Shown in pieces: positions 10,441 through 23,034 of a stretch of 64,000 nucleotides of DNA. Position 1 is the stretch's first letter, and each line of letters starts with the position of its first letter. The stretch is taken from the NCBI GenBank assembly GCA_963576725.1, contig OY755244.1:31841876-31905875 (forward strand), read 5' to 3'. A program made the position numbers and the translations under genes. Under the pieces are notes generated by a model. The model worked only from the letters and a program-made list of their open reading frames with translations. It made no database searches and was not told where the DNA came from. Origin of the DNA: Azorinus chamasolen (lineage: Eukaryota > Mollusca > Bivalvia > Cardiida > Solecurtidae).

Positions 10441-12945
10441 CTTGTGTGACTTGAAATTGTAAACTCGCGATGCCTTATGTATTTGCTTGATGTTTTACCA
10501 CAGCATGCCAGACCAACGCAATGCTTCTTGTGGGCATTTCGCGACAGACTGGACAACTCATAAAGTGTGCCTTGCCTGCTGCGGATGCTCCGCTTCAGTT
10601 CCTTGTCCAATTTAGTCCCTCTCAAGATGTGGGAGATTGCTGCCCGACGGAAGAAGTATTCTTCTCTATGGTCAGCGACTCCCTCGCCACAGACAAATCA
10701 CTGTCCTCTAAAGCTCAGAAGAAGCCTGCTTCTTCTTTAAAATCTCTTTTGTCAACAGCCCCTGTGGTGCAGTCAATTCCCCAGTTGTTAGTTGCGGCTC
10801 GGCACCTAACTGCTGGCCCGGGCACGTGTTCCCCGTTTACCTCTTGAATAGTGCCCTTTGTTCTGGTCCCAGTTACTATTGTTGCCAGGTCTCCCGGTCA
10901 GCTTGTTGTCTGTAGAGTTTTGCCTGGTCCCGGTTAATCTCGGCCCAGTTATCCTGGTGTCAGTGCTTCCATTTCATGACGTCACCGGCGGACCGGCCTA
11001 CCGAGCCCCGGCCCAATGATGTCACCGGGCATTCTCTGGTCTCCACCGGTCCTCCGGTGGCCCGGTCAGGTCCGGTCCTTTGGATCGGGATACCGAAGTG
11101 GACCGGTAAAACCGGTCCAATATTTTCTACTGGGCACTGTCTCTACACCGCATTACAGTGGTGAAAGTCAACAGGAAGCTGCTCTGGCTAAGTCTAGACG
11201 TTCTCGGTCGTTTAGACCCTGCAGTTACTCTTCGTCTTCTGAGTACACTTCGGACTCCTAAGCATCCATCCCACCCTACTTACTATGTAAAAACCCTACT
11301 TATTCTTCTAATGGGAATCGGCACTCTCGCCGCTCTCATCGCAGACGAAGATCGAGTTCTTACCATTACTCGTCTTTGCGAATACATCGCTCTTCCTCCT
11401 CAGATTCACCGGCTGGTCGCCAGCCGACACTCGTTTCTGGGAACCAGCAAGATTCACCTTACTGGCGACCTGACTAGGAAGGTCATGGGACCCCCCCTTC
11501 CTTCAGTGCTCCCCATTCCCCTTTCCTCTCGGCTCCTCCCCCCCCCCAAAAAAAAAATAAAAAAATAACGTTCTGGTTTACACCCCACTCAGGGCCTGTT
11601 GTGTATTCATCTCTGTAGGGAGAATAGCTCTAATGTGAACCCATCTACAGTCCACACTTCCATGTCTGTGGCGGGTCCCACTCCTCCCGGGTGCTGCCAT
11701 CTGTGGAGGTCACCAGGGCGGATTCTGAGGGAGAGCAGGAAGACACTTTGTCCATTATAGCTGCTAGGGGTGATCCTATTTTTAGGGAATCAGACTCTGT
11801 GGAAGCCTCTCACTCAGATTTAGATGGGATGTAGTCCTCTTCTACTTTAGATGATTCTGAACATAAATATTTTTCTATTGAGAAGGCGTATGGAGATTGT
11901 TTTAGAATCCTCCCATCCTCTGTCTGCCCTAGACCCCCGAATCCTATTCACAGAGGTCCTCTATCCTCTTCCGCGCTAGTGTCAGTCGAAAAAGTGGACC
12001 TCCCTAACCTAATTAAGAGAACTGACCTGACCTGGACGAAGATGTTTGTGCCAGCCCGGCAACTAGATGGACCATGACCGCTAAACTCTTAAGGACAAGG
12101 GCTCCCTGGGTATCTCATAGGCCTCCGGCTTCAATTGAAAATCGCCCTGGGATGTTTGATCAGATCCCCTCACTTGATTCCGACAGCCCCAGGGTGGCAT
12201 TAGGCCTTCGTCTCTTAATCTCTCTCTCTCTATCTCTCTCTCTCGCTCTCTCTCTCTCACTCACTCACTTCTTTAGCGTCGGGAGTTGCATCAGCGCCAA
12301 CAGATGAGGGTCGCTTCAAACATCGACCTCCTATCTGCGTTCTTCTCTAAGTGCCTTTCATACCATCTGGGCCGTTCGACCCAACTGACCCCGGGTCAAG
12401 GGCTCACATCGACAGCGAATATATTCGGCTGTCGCTGTGGCACCTTCCTCTAGTCTGCAGGGCAAGTCGAAGGACGAGCTGTGGGCGTCTCTCTTTGCCT
12501 CCGATCTACTTTTCGGAGGTAATGTTAAGGAGAAAGAGCTGACAGGGCTTCTACCAGGAACTCTCTCGCTTTCGGTCTGAGTTTCTTGGAAATTCCCTAA
12601 TTAAGGTTGAATGTAGGCCTCTTACGGGACGTCCCAAGAAAGGTAAGACAACCAGACCCTATTCTGCCCCTCAGCGGGGCCCGGCCAAGAGTTGGTTAGG
12701 ACCCTTCCCTTTTCCCCCTAACTCGGGACTGGCATCTCAGGGTTCCCTTCCTACCCACCATAGGGTTTCTGGGCCTTCTAGGCCCCAGCCATAGAGACTC
12801 GCCCTTTCTGCCCCCTTCCGATCCGACCCTGCATCAATGTGGCGCACTATCACTCAGGACCCTTGGACCCTCTCTATCGTAGAGAAGGGATATCGTGTCC
12901 CTCTGGGTCGACAGCCTCCTCTCTTCGGAGAGAGCGGATTCTACT
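10440..12945 (+). pseudogene. DIRS-type retrotransposon remnant (gag and start of pol)
   Basis: A GC-rich island in AT-rich surroundings. Scattered frames look like a DIRS Gag: a Cys/His-rich part near 10520-10600 (CGHFATDWTTHKVCLACCG), an Arg/Ser-rich stretch near 11180-11270 (KSRRSRSFRPCSYSSSS), a Pro-rich part, then near 12550-12780 RSEFLGNSLIKVECRPLTG followed by a Lys/Arg/Pro-rich tail. At 12838-12915 the frame reads WRTITQDPWTLSIVEKGYRV, which I recognise as the segment leading into DIRS/Ngaro reverse transcriptases. It stops there, so reverse transcriptase, RNase H and tyrosine recombinase are missing. Many stops and frame changes show that it is dead. Family call rests on a few motifs. 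Confidence 0.55.
12219..12270. repeat. TC-rich microsatellite
   Basis: Mostly (TC)n ending in CACTCACTCAC, inside the DIRS remnant. Confidence 0.9.
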
Positions 12946-13004
12946 AAATAACTTTAAATGCAGTTAAATAAGACTTTTTGTAACATAATCAAATATGCAC
13001 TTTC

Positions 13005-13867
13005 AATAAGATTTTAATTAAATAATAGATAAGAAAAGCTCATTTAAGTGTGTTTATTTTTACATCTCATTGATTTTCATAAATATGGCATTTATAAATA
13101 TTCAAAAGACATGAACAAATCAATTATATACACAAAGTAATGATCCTCTGCTCTCGTCTATTTTGGTACAATGTCTGGTATTTTACGTAAAATAAATCAC
13201 AGAAAAGATAATATACTCAAAATAATACTAAATACAATGCTCATAGAAAATTACTTATTCATTTACGCACATTATTTGCAAATAAGCTTAAATATGCATG
13301 CTTTATAGAAATATTACCTGAAACAAAGATGGTTTATTTTCTTTGTATGATCACATGAAAACATTCAAACTGAATTCAATAACTCTAGTTTAAAAATAGG
13401 CCTCTAAGACTAAACAATAAACTCCTTTTTTTCTAAAAAACTGATGTTTTATTTCCTTATTAATATTCATAAGAATTGGCTTTACTTTGATTCTTGTTTT
13501 GTCCTTCTATTGCCTCTAAAAGCTAAGTTATGACGGATTTTCTGAACGACAGGATGTTTTGAAATTTACATCGGGTTACCATGGAAACCGTTAAATAAAA
13601 CATAGCTGGGACACAAAATGTGTTCTGAGGACCCCAACGACCAATTTAAACCTCAATTCAATAAGTTTTGTTCATTAATAGGCATCTAAGACAAAACAAC
13701 AAACTCCTTTTTCTAAAAAAGCGGATTTTTTTACTTCCTCATTAATATTCATAAGTAATAATATATGAATATTATTAAAATTATATATCATAACCAAGCT
13801 ATATGTCTCTGCCTTACTTCGGTTTTTGTTTTGTCCTTCTATTGCCTCTAAAAGTTATGACGTATTT
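13005..13867 (-). repeat. right arm of the foldback, inner segment
   Basis: Reverse complement of the left arm: about 13005-13370 matches 9810-10135 (CTGGTATTTTACGTAAAATA), and 13370-13867 matches ~1.6 of the tandem units. It breaks off after TTATGACGTATTT. The missing continuation (TTTCTAAACCAAGG) is found at 23641. Confidence 0.8.
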
Positions 13868-15429
13868 GAAGGAAGTGACGTCATCAAAATAGGTTGTAAA
13901 CATCAATTTCACAGAGCAACATTTTGAATTTGTTTCTACATGAATAAAACATCACTGAAGTTTTATACCGAATGATATTGTATAGGATGTATTTCAGATT
14001 AAGTGTACAAAATGGTAAAACGTAAGACAAACTTTAATACATTATGTGAATCGAACACTGATACTAAAAGTCAAGTGTTTTCGCGGTAGATCCATTGTGA
14101 CTTTTGGAGGACAAATATTCTCAAGGACATGTGCTTTTTGAAAAAAGACATGGGATCAAGTTCACCTTTCAGGTATTGAGATTTTATATGGTCTCATGAT
14201 GTAAAAATATTCTTATTGATGAAAACTCTTGTTATTGTAAAAAAAGATAAATAGAAATGGATTTTGTGACGTAAAGTCATGACGTTAAAACCGTCAGGCT
14301 TGGCTGATTTGCAGTATAGTACGTGGGCTTGTGTGCAGAAATCTTAAAGATGGGGGGGGATTTGAAAATCAGTCCCAAGGGATATTTTATATGACTGAAA
14401 GTGACGTTAAAACCCATGTACAATTTAAATCATCATTATTTTTCAAACTTTTCCTTCGTAAAATACAGGCAGATTTCCAGCTATCGGACAAAGTGCATGA
14501 GTGCATGAGTGCATGTCGATAGACTACACACAAGAAAACAAAACAACAAATGTCACCTAATCCTTAATAAGATTGCGAAAACTCTAGAGATATCAGAGAC
14601 AGGACACATATCTTGGAAAGAAGATTTTGTGACAAAAACTACACCCTGTCTGCTGAAACAGCTAGTTAATGTAACAAATTCAAGCATAGACAATGAATCC
14701 AGTAATGTAGATCTAAATCTGCTAATTAACGAACATTTGGAACAATCACCACCCCAAGATCAGTCAGACTCTGGCAGTGTATTTTATGAGTGTAAAGACA
14801 ATGAAGAAATTATTAGTGCACTAAAAGCACTTACTGAAAAAACAGATGAACTTAGAAAAGACTTAGAAAACATAAAATCACGTACAGGTGATTCATCAAC
14901 TATAGACATGACGGCATCAGACTGGTTCAATAGTCCGGTCTGATAAGAACTCCGATCTTCCCAGAACAACAGACAAAAATGTAAGCAAAAATCACCCAAC
15001 GGTTCTTAATCAGCCAGCATCTCAAGCTCATCCGAGGAAAATATCTACAGTTACAATGAATATTTTATTGATGGGAAGTTCGATTTTAATCAGGGTTAAC
15101 CCAAAGGGGCTGAATAATACTGTACATAAGCACGCTGTACCCGGTGCAACTATAAATATCTCTGACTGTGGATGCCCATTTATTCAATATGAATTTTTTG
15201 ACAGTGTTGTAGTTTATATAGGAGGGAATGATATAGCAAATAACAGAGATAACAGAGATATTGAACTTATTGAGGAAGAGTACGACCAGTTTGTTTCTAA
15301 ACTGAAAACATTCAATCCAAATCCTAAAGTGTACCTGTCAAAAATTACACCGAGAGGAGACATTGATGTATCAACAGTAAATGTTGTGATTGATAGAATT
15401 CCTGCCATCATGGTATTAAGGTGATAGAC

Positions 15430-16157
15430 GTATATCAAAAATGTCTAACAAAGAATGCTATAATATAATGCGAAACAATTCTTTTATAAAACCATACATC
15501 CACAATATGTGGAATAAAATTTTAAAAGAAGAAGATATAAACTGGAAAAGCTTCTATTTATCATTAGAACAATCTTGTATCGACAATCGCGTGAAACAGT
15601 TTAAATTCAAATTAATACACAATATATTAGCCACAAAATCAAACTTGTTTAAATGGAAAATTGAAAAAGATCCATACTGCAATATGTGTAATGTTGAAGA
15701 AGATTATGAACATTTTTTTCTAAAATGTAATGCAGTCTCTCATTTATGGGAAAAGCTACTCAATGTTTTTAAATCATGCGGATTCGAAAATAACATATAT
15801 TCTTTAAAAACATCCATATTAGGATATAAAGTAAATGACACTCGTTTTAATGATGTGAACATGGTTCTCAACCTAATAGGCTTTTGTATCTATAAGGGCT
15901 ATTACATAAGCGATAAGAGAAAGAATACATATAATACAGACGCACTATTTGTTAACGAATTTAAATTCATGTATTCCTATTTGATGTTGAAAAATAGACT
16001 TTCTATATTCTTGATTAGATTCAATAAGTATTTAGGTCTACTCAGAGTATGAAATGGTACACCCTTTTATACTGACCATATATGTTTTAAAATGTATATA
16101 CTATGTTGAAAATTTATAATAAAAGAAGTTGAAAAACTTCACCAAAAAAAAAAAAAA
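15430..16157 (+). mobile_element. 5'-truncated L1/Tx1-like LINE with poly(A) and target duplication
   Basis: Flanked by the 12-bp direct repeat AAGGTGATAGAC at 15418-15429 and 16156-16167 (the leading As merge with the tail). It ends in a poly(A) run (16144-16157) shortly after AATAAAAG. Only the 3' ~0.73 kb was copied. The insertion separates the GxND and DxxH blocks of the host LINE's esterase domain. Confidence 0.9.
15441..16052 (+). pseudogene. C-terminal fragment of an L1/Tx1-like LINE ORF2 protein
   Basis: 203 codons, uninterrupted. They correspond to the region after the reverse transcriptase: FKFKLIHNILATKSNLFKWK, then the zinc-binding motif CNMCNVEEDYEHFFLKC (Cys-x2-Cys ... His-x4-Cys). 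The reverse transcriptase and endonuclease are absent because of 5' truncation, so it is a fragment although its frame is open. The apparent ATG start is just the first Met after the truncation point. Confidence 0.8.
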
Positions 16158-16640
16158 GGTGATAGACATATTCAGTGCCTTTCATGACAACAATGGATCA
16201 GTGTGTGAGAGATATTTTACCCACACTGACTCAATCCATCCTTCACAGTCAGGAATAAAACGCATTCTTGGAACAATAGACAGGGCCATAAACATTGTTC
16301 AAAACTTTGACAATGTTGTTTTCATAACAAACAGGAGACAATTTATCGAAAGAGAGAGTGTCAGTCGAATGTCAGTTCAAGAAAATACCAACAATGTACT
16401 AAATGTGGAGAAATAAACAATGAAACCGCCCAATGTCGGCATCGTTCGCCAGTCAACTGTTGGTCATGTGGGTCCTCTGGACACAAACAGCAACACTGCT
16501 GGAAATATGTATAGGGACTCGGCAATGATGCCATTTCAAAATGTCTAATTCAGAGTTCTACTTCATTTTTAATTTGTAAATATGAACTATGTGTTTGCAG
16601 AAATGTTTCAGGTTCTAATGCTGATTTATTTAATACTGGT

Positions 16641-19450
16641 ATGAATACTTCTGCTCAAAACTTGGAACTATGTACAAATGGTATGATAATTGGTCATTTG
16701 AATATTCAAGGGTTACGAACCAAATTTGATGAGCTACAGTTAATACTAAATTGGAATAAAATAGATATCTTTGGTATTACAGAAACAAAAATCAACCAAA
16801 ATCATCCTACGGAAAGTTTTGCAATAAATGGTTTTCAAAATGGTATCCCATTCGTAAGGATAGAATACAGGATAAAGGTGGAGGGATACTTATATATCTT
16901 CGGGATAACATAAATTGTACTCGTAGAAATGATTTGGAGAGTTCTGATTTAGAAAGTATCTGGCTGGAAATAAAAAGTATAAATTCAAAATCCTTTCTAA
17001 TTTGCATATTGTATAGACACCCGAACTTGCTCTAATCTTGGAAAAAATATTTTGATGATAATTTAGAAATAGCTCAACTTGAAGATAAAGAATATTTGGT
17101 TCTTGGTGAATTCAACAAAGATATCATGAATAGTCGTATAAAAGATGAATGGATTAATTACACATCATCTCTTGGACTTTCTCAACTAGTATCTAATCCA
17201 ACACGTGTTTTTAGTGCTTCAAAAACTTTAATCGACCATATTTATTCAGATAACTCTCAGAATAGTATTTGGACATCAGTTCCAAGGTTAGGTATAAGTG
17301 ACCATTATCCAATTTCTTGTTCAAGAAAAATGGACCATAAATACAAAAAATTAAAGCACCATGCTATAAAATACAGATCTTTTAAATATTTTAACGAGAA
17401 TGATTTTCCTGAAGATTTAGGAAAGATAGACTTCAATGATGTTATGTTTATTACTGATGTCAACAAGGCGTTGAAACCATTTATGGCAAAACGTTTCTTC
17501 TGTTATTGATAAACATGTACCCCTGCGTCATCATAGGGTTAAAGGACTAAACAGCCTGACTAGTTAACTGGAGAGATTCTTGATAAGAAAGAGATAAATT
17601 AAAATTAAGAAATGATAAAACAAACTATAAATTATACAGAAATAGAGTATCCAATTTAATTCATAATGCAAAGAAAAAATCATATGAAAAGAAAATTTCT
17701 GAAGGACAAAACAACCCGTCTTCTATTTGGAAATTATTCAAAGAATTCAGGTCACCTAAACAGGATAAGTGTTTTTTGTTAATAGCCTTTTTGTAGATGG
17801 TATTGATATAACTGAACCTGATCTGATGTCAGATGAGTTTAACACATTTTTCACAAATATTGCAGCCTAACTGAAAGAATCAATTCCTTCTTCCGATTTT
17901 ACTGATGTTAAAAAATGTGTTATGTTCAATATTCCAAATTTTGGCAAAGAAAAGGTAAACAATATGCTTTTGAATTTAAATATTTCTAAGTCAACTGGCC
18001 TAGATGAAATTGGTCCACGGATTTTAAAAATATCAGCTAACTTGATATACCCAGTAATTCATCACATACTTAACCGTACTATATCACAAAGTGTATTCCC
18101 TGAGACTTGGAAATCTGCAAAGGTCACTCCATTATTCATATCAGGGTCTAAACAAGATGTAAATAACTACAGGCCTATCTATATACTTCCTACTTTATCC
18201 AAGATACTAGAGAAACATGTTCATGATAGTTTTATGAATTACCTTAATCATTATAAGCTTATCATTCAAACTCAAAGTGGGTTCAGAAAAAACCATAGCT
18301 GCGAAACCGCCCTTGTACATATTATAGACAAATGGCTAAAAGCAATCAATGATGGGTATAATGTAGGGGTAGCATTCGATTTGGTTGATCATACTATTCT
18401 TTTACAAAAATTAAGCATTTACAAATGTTCAAAACGTTCTTTAGACTGGTTTAAATCCCACTTGTAAAGCAGAAAACAAACTGTTTCTCTAAACGGAGTT
18501 ACATCTTCAGAACAGAACATATCATGTCGTGTGCCTCAAGGCGTTATCCTCGGCCCACTAATGTTTTTAGTTTTTATAAACGATTTGCCTCTTTCACTCT
18601 CAGCAGAAATAAGCAAAATTGACATGTAAGCAGATGACACTACTATACATTATATCTATTACTCATTGGAAACTGTAGAAAGAAACCTTCAAATCTTGAA
18701 ACATGGTGTAACTCAAATGGAATGATTCTTGATACTGATAAACCCAAAGTACTATTGATTACTACTCCTCATAAAAGGACACGGCTTACAAATAGTTATT
18801 TGTCTTTGACTTTCAAAAATGTTGTTCTTAAGTTATCCAAGGGAGAAAACATTATTGGGAGTAAGTCTCAACGAAAATCTTTATGGGATGGCCATATCAA
18901 TAAAGTAAGAAGAATACTTTCAACAAATATATGGTTGTTATCTAGAATCAAATGGTATGTTCCACTTCATTCTAGAATCATATTTTATAATGCCTACATT
19001 CAACCTCATTTAGATTTTTGCAATATTGTTTGGGAAAGTTCAAACACAAGCAGTGCCCATGGATTATTTTCATTTCAAACAAGAGCCTGCAAAATTATAT
19101 TCGGTACAGATTACGTATCTGTGTCGCAATCATTAGAGAACATGAACTGTCTGACTTTTTCTGACAAGGTTATTTTGCAGAAGGCTAAGTTTATGTATAA
19201 AGTATCTAAAGGATTAGTTCCGACTTATATTAACAATATGTTCGAAAACGAAACGAAAATTTACAACAGTTTACGATCATCAAGTTCAATAAATTATAAA
19301 ATACCTCGCCCAAAATTAGAACTTTTTAAACAAAGTATATCATACTCAGGACCGTCAATATGGAATAAAATACCAGAAACAATAAGAACCATGAAAACTA
19401 TTGATAGTTTTACTGTTAACTTCATTCGCTGGTTGAGATCTCAACGATAA
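16641..19450 (+). pseudogene. CR1-like LINE ORF2 (endonuclease and reverse transcriptase), broken
   Basis: Would nick target DNA and copy the LINE RNA there. The AP-type endonuclease runs 16641-17510: IIGHLNIQGL, ITETKI (Glu), LGEFN where GDFN is usual, and SDHYPI (Asp-His) at its end. The reverse transcriptase runs 17922-18710: NYRPIYILPTLSKILEK, QSGFRKNHSCETAL, then a shortened motif A (VGVAFDLVDHTIL, several residues lost including the usual catalytic Asp), [20 protein letters not shown], and motif C in which the Tyr of YADD is a stop (TAA at 18628). The C-terminal thumb-like region (18722-19450) is open and ends WLRSQR. At least one frameshift (near 16850) and several stops make it inactive. 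Confidence 0.8.
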
Positions 19451-19516
19451 GATAACGTGTAACATGCAGTATAATGGTTATTGTATTACCAGTATTAAAT
19501 ATGTAATTTTATCAAT

Positions 19517-19712
19517 TCTGAAGGGAGGTGATCCACCGAGAGCAAAAATTGCAACACAAAAAGAGAAAGTTTATTGAGTCTGTTCATGAACAGTAATTGA
19601 AAGTGCAACACTGTTCACGCCCCATAGCACCGGCTTAAGTGGTATTCAATTTTCAGAACAAGAAGTACTGAAATTCATGATCTCGAAGGATCAGAAGGTA
19701 TAACAACACAGA
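19517..19712 (+). repeat. REP-A copy
   Basis: Starts right after the LINE ORF2 3' UTR with AATTCTGAAGGGAGGTGATC and contains TAGCACCGGCTTAAG. About 50 bp shorter than the copy at 2516, with small internal deletions. Confidence 0.75.
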
Positions 19713-20600
19713 AGTTGATTTTGGTATGGCGGAGTGTATTCAAGCAGTATTCAAGTTCATTTTAAAGTTCGCCATTAATTATGTTCGCCATTAATTAATG
19801 TGATTATGTCTATATAATTCAAAACAGTATATATTACGATCTTTGAGCTCCCATTGGAGTCTTTGACCTATGTTTATTTTGTTTATTCAATGGCAAATAC
19901 GAGTATGTTATATATTTGAACATGACGAAAGTGAGTTCTAATTTCCAAAAATAGAGCTGATCCAAGTTGAAAGTTCCTTTTCGAAAGTTTAATCTGGATA
20001 AGCTCTGTTGAAAGTTTGATATAAATTCTAATAAAATAATTTTTCAATATGTCTGTTGAGCTGTGGCTTTCAGTTTCTTACCCATTCCACTTTGTATTTA
20101 ACCGTTTTATTAAAGTTTTGTTCAAGTAGAAATGAAATAATGAATTACCGTATTATCTCAATAATATTGTACACTCCATCATATCAACGGGTGTGTTATA
20201 CATTTTTACAGCTTTTTGAAGTTGTAAGATCTGGATCTACACTGTTTGTATATTAAGACAGAAGGGTAAGAACGCCAAAAACATGCTTTTGTCATTCGTG
20301 TTGTTGTTAAAACTGTTCCAGATCTTATATATATTATATGTGCTCATTGCTGTTCTTATTACACTAATTATTCATGGAAATATTTGTATGACTTGAAATT
20401 ATAGTTTTAATATTCCTGAAAACTAATTGCTTTTCATCTGAAAAAACAACCTTTTTCTTCTATTAATAACAAATAGAGCAAACCCATATCAGACACTTCA
20501 TGCAGGAGTTTCTGATTAGGGACTTCTCTGTTTTTATGAAAATATATTTTAGAAAAGGGTACTGTACACATATAATTAATACATTTTTATTTAATATGCC
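19713..20600. other. LINE 3' UTR or unassigned AT-rich sequence
   Basis: No coding features. An isolated ACACTGTTTGTA at about 20239 may be the end of an FB-1a copy. A short duplication of TTCGCCATTAATTA is at 19770-19797. Confidence 0.35.
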
Positions 20601-20740
20601 TTTTTAATATGCTCTTTATTTATTTAGAGTTGTCATATTGTATGAAATGTACTTATTTTCTGAACCTCGGGGGTAAATTAGTTTTTTTTGACTAACCGAG
20701 CTACCCTCGTAAAATAAAGTGTTTCATTCATTCATAGACA
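20600..20740 (+). repeat. CR1-type LINE 3' end
   Basis: TTGTATGAAATGTACTT, then GACTAACCGAGCTACCCTCG, AATAAAGTG and (TTCA)n. This is probably the 3' end of the LINE whose ORF2 stops at 19450. Confidence 0.65.
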
Positions 20741-20934
20741 CAGGGCGCAAATGGAACGGATCCATGTAGGAAACTTCCCACAGAAGTTTCTCGCTTGGTT
20801 CAGTTCTGTTTGAAACTTTGTTTATGTAGTTTGTATTATTATGCTGATTTCATTTTGCGTTATTGAAATGGTTTAGCGTAATATCTGCATTGGACACATT
20901 GCTTATTATGTTCTGTGATTGTTATTTTTGCATA

Positions 20935-21085
20935 TAAATGTATGAAACGTACTGATTAACAAGGCCCCAGTGTAATTAGGCTATTCGAGCTACCCTCCCT
21001 AAATTAAGTATTTTAGCATTCATTCAATAATTTAGATTAATTGGGTTACTCTCAAGCCTTTCATCCATTCATTCAATTCGTAACA
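20935..21085 (+). repeat. second CR1-type LINE 3' end
   Basis: TGTATGAAACGTACTG, then TTCGAGCTACCCTCCC and TTCATTCA-type tails at 21018-21085. Only the end of the element was copied. Confidence 0.6.
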
Positions 21086-21504
21086 AGCAAGGTTTTACGC
21101 AAGCGTAAAATGGCTGCGTAACATGTCTTTAAGCAAGATAGAAGAAAAAGAGGGAGCAATATTGTTTAGTAGTTTTAATTAACAGATACATTGGGAAAAC
21201 ACGACTGTAATGTATAAATTAACAGCAGAAACGGGGGAATGTTTTAATGAGCCATGATGCATAATACCTGTGTATGACACCAATAATACACATTACGTCA
21301 CAGATCAATGGTATTCATGTACAATGGCGAAATATTCAAAACGGTCAACAAAACCACGAGTAAACGGTCTCAGCTAAATAACTTTACCAAAGACAAAATT
21401 CAAACACAGGACTTATATTTTTACAATATTTTTGTACTAAATAGTTTTTAAACCTAAAGCACGTAAACTAAGGGTGCTAACAAAAAAATGAGAGAAAAAA
21501 TTAG

Positions 21505-21580
21505 GTTTGCACCGAGGATCGAACCCACGACCTCACATTTCCTAGGCTACCGTTATAACCCTTCGACCACGCTGACTGCT
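21505..21580 (-). repeat. tRNA-like (SINE head) sequence
   Basis: On the minus strand TGGTCGAAGGG resembles a pol III A box, and GTGGGTTCGATCC about 40 bp later fits a B box (GGTTCGANNCC). The T stem pairs badly and there is no convincing acceptor stem, so a SINE or tRNA relic is likelier than a tRNA gene. No tail was identified. Confidence 0.45.
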
Positions 21581-22011
21581 GTAACTGAGGACGTGCTTTT
21601 AAATCATTTATACCTAATACACTAGCATTTTCACTGGCAGAAAAGAAACAAATAATCTCGACAAAAATATTTGCCCCCGTTGAGAAAAATGTATGAATCA
21701 AAATAAATGAATGTATATAAATAAACGCTTGTCTCACAGTAACCCATAGTTATTAAAAAATAGACGGAAACACTGTTTGGAAGACGGAGACTAGCATGGG
21801 CTATTCAGCAGTTTAAACGTTGTGGGAAAATTAACTCCGACAAAAATATGTGCAACCGCTGAAAAATATATTACAATGCAGTAAATAGCAGCCAAACAAA
21901 TATAAAGTCTACTTGAAATTTTCTATCAAACATTTAAATAAAAACTAATCCCGCAGAAACGCATAAGGACTTTTTCAACCTACCGCCACAGCCAATAAAC
22001 CTTGTTCATAC

Positions 22012-23034
22012 TATAGGCGGATCCAGGCGGGGGCGGGGGCGGACCCGGCGTACCCCCCCCCCCCCTATAAAATCGGGGAAGTAAAATTATGCTTGTGCCT
22101 TGAAATCTATTTTAGTAGTATAGAAAAATGCAAAAGTTACTATTCATCAATCATTTTCATTGATCGTATTTGCGCTAATATGCACAGTCGGTTTAAACTC
22201 TAACCCCGCTACTCAAGTCGAATTTCGCAATTCAAACGTAGCCTATCCCTCTTTTTGCACATTGATTGTCTTTTCGCTGATTTGTATGCCAACAATTTGA
22301 AGATGGATGCAGCCAACTCCGCATTAAATCAGATCAAAACAAAATTTGCTTTCCCAATCGAGGTCGGCAATGAATGAAGATAGATTTAATGCACATGCAT
22401 TAATGCTCATGAATACATAAGGATATTGACATAGATATCAAGCTGGTTATAAACCAGTAATAAATGTAGGTTTTTAGGTGACTGTAAGACTGATAGTGGG
22501 TGTCATACTCTGTTTCTCTCAGTGTTGCTGTTATAATGAATAAATTCTGAAAGGGGGGATCATTCAAAATCAAAAGTAGCAATGTGAAAAGAGAAAATTG
22601 CAGACTCGGTTTTATTGAGCCTTTTCATGAGTAGTAATTAGAAGTGCAACATTACTCACGCCCAATAGCACCGGCTTAAACAGTATTCACTTTTCCAAAC
22701 TTAAACGCTTATGATCCCGAAGCACCAGAACATATAACAACACTGAGAATGAAGTACTGCGATTTTTTACGGTCGCCACACAAGCACTTACGTTCAATGA
22801 AAACTACTTCAGCTTGGTCAATAGCTTACTCCAATTACAAAACAATGGTCAAAATTTGATGAGTGAAAGTCCATCAAAACATCACCAGAAACCACTACAC
22901 ACATGACACCGCCGGACGAGACCCCCTACCAGGGCTTTGCTCTGGACCCACCAGGGTCCCTACCGCCTCCTGGACTCCCAGCATATATTTCAGTTTTACG
23001 CCCTCTCTGACAACAAATCCTGGATCCGCCCCTG
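22012..23034. mobile_element. non-autonomous TIR element, family unassigned
   Basis: Begins TATAGGCGGATCCAGG and ends with the complement of CAGGGGCGGATCCAGG. The pentamer CATAC lies on both sides (22007-22011 and 23035-23039). Inner ends are GC-rich and runs of C follow the left end. The termini resemble hAT/Zaphod-like ends, but a 5-bp duplication does not fit hAT (8 bp). It contains a REP-A copy and no transposase. Confidence 0.5.
22545..22792 (+). repeat. REP-A copy inside the TIR element
   Basis: AATTCTGAAAGGGGGGATCA to CACACAAGCACTTA. It has GACTCGGTTTTATTGAG and TAGCACCGGCTTAAA in the expected order. Confidence 0.75.

Larger units (their letters stand above)
14331..16510 (+). pseudogene. 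CR1-like LINE ORF1 (coiled coil, esterase, zinc knuckle), broken
   Basis: ORF1 of CR1-type LINEs encodes an RNA-binding/chaperone-like protein, sometimes with an SGNH esterase domain. Here 14509-14943 has a charged helical part (ECKDNEEIISALKALTEKTD). 15056-15417 and its continuation at 16168-16360 form an esterase-like domain: MGSSIL (GDS-like block, Asp replaced by Ser), YIGGNDI (GxND block) and TDSIHPS (DxxH block). 16402-16500 holds two zinc knuckles in another frame: CTKCGEINNETAQC, where Asn replaces the usual His, and CWSCGSSGHKQQHC (CX2CX4HX4C). Frameshifts and the LINE insertion at 15430 break it. Confidence 0.7.

Noticed and set aside
21505..21580. Functional tRNA gene on the minus strand
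   Set aside because: A/B-box-like motifs only; T stem and acceptor stem do not pair. Kept as a SINE/tRNA-like relic.
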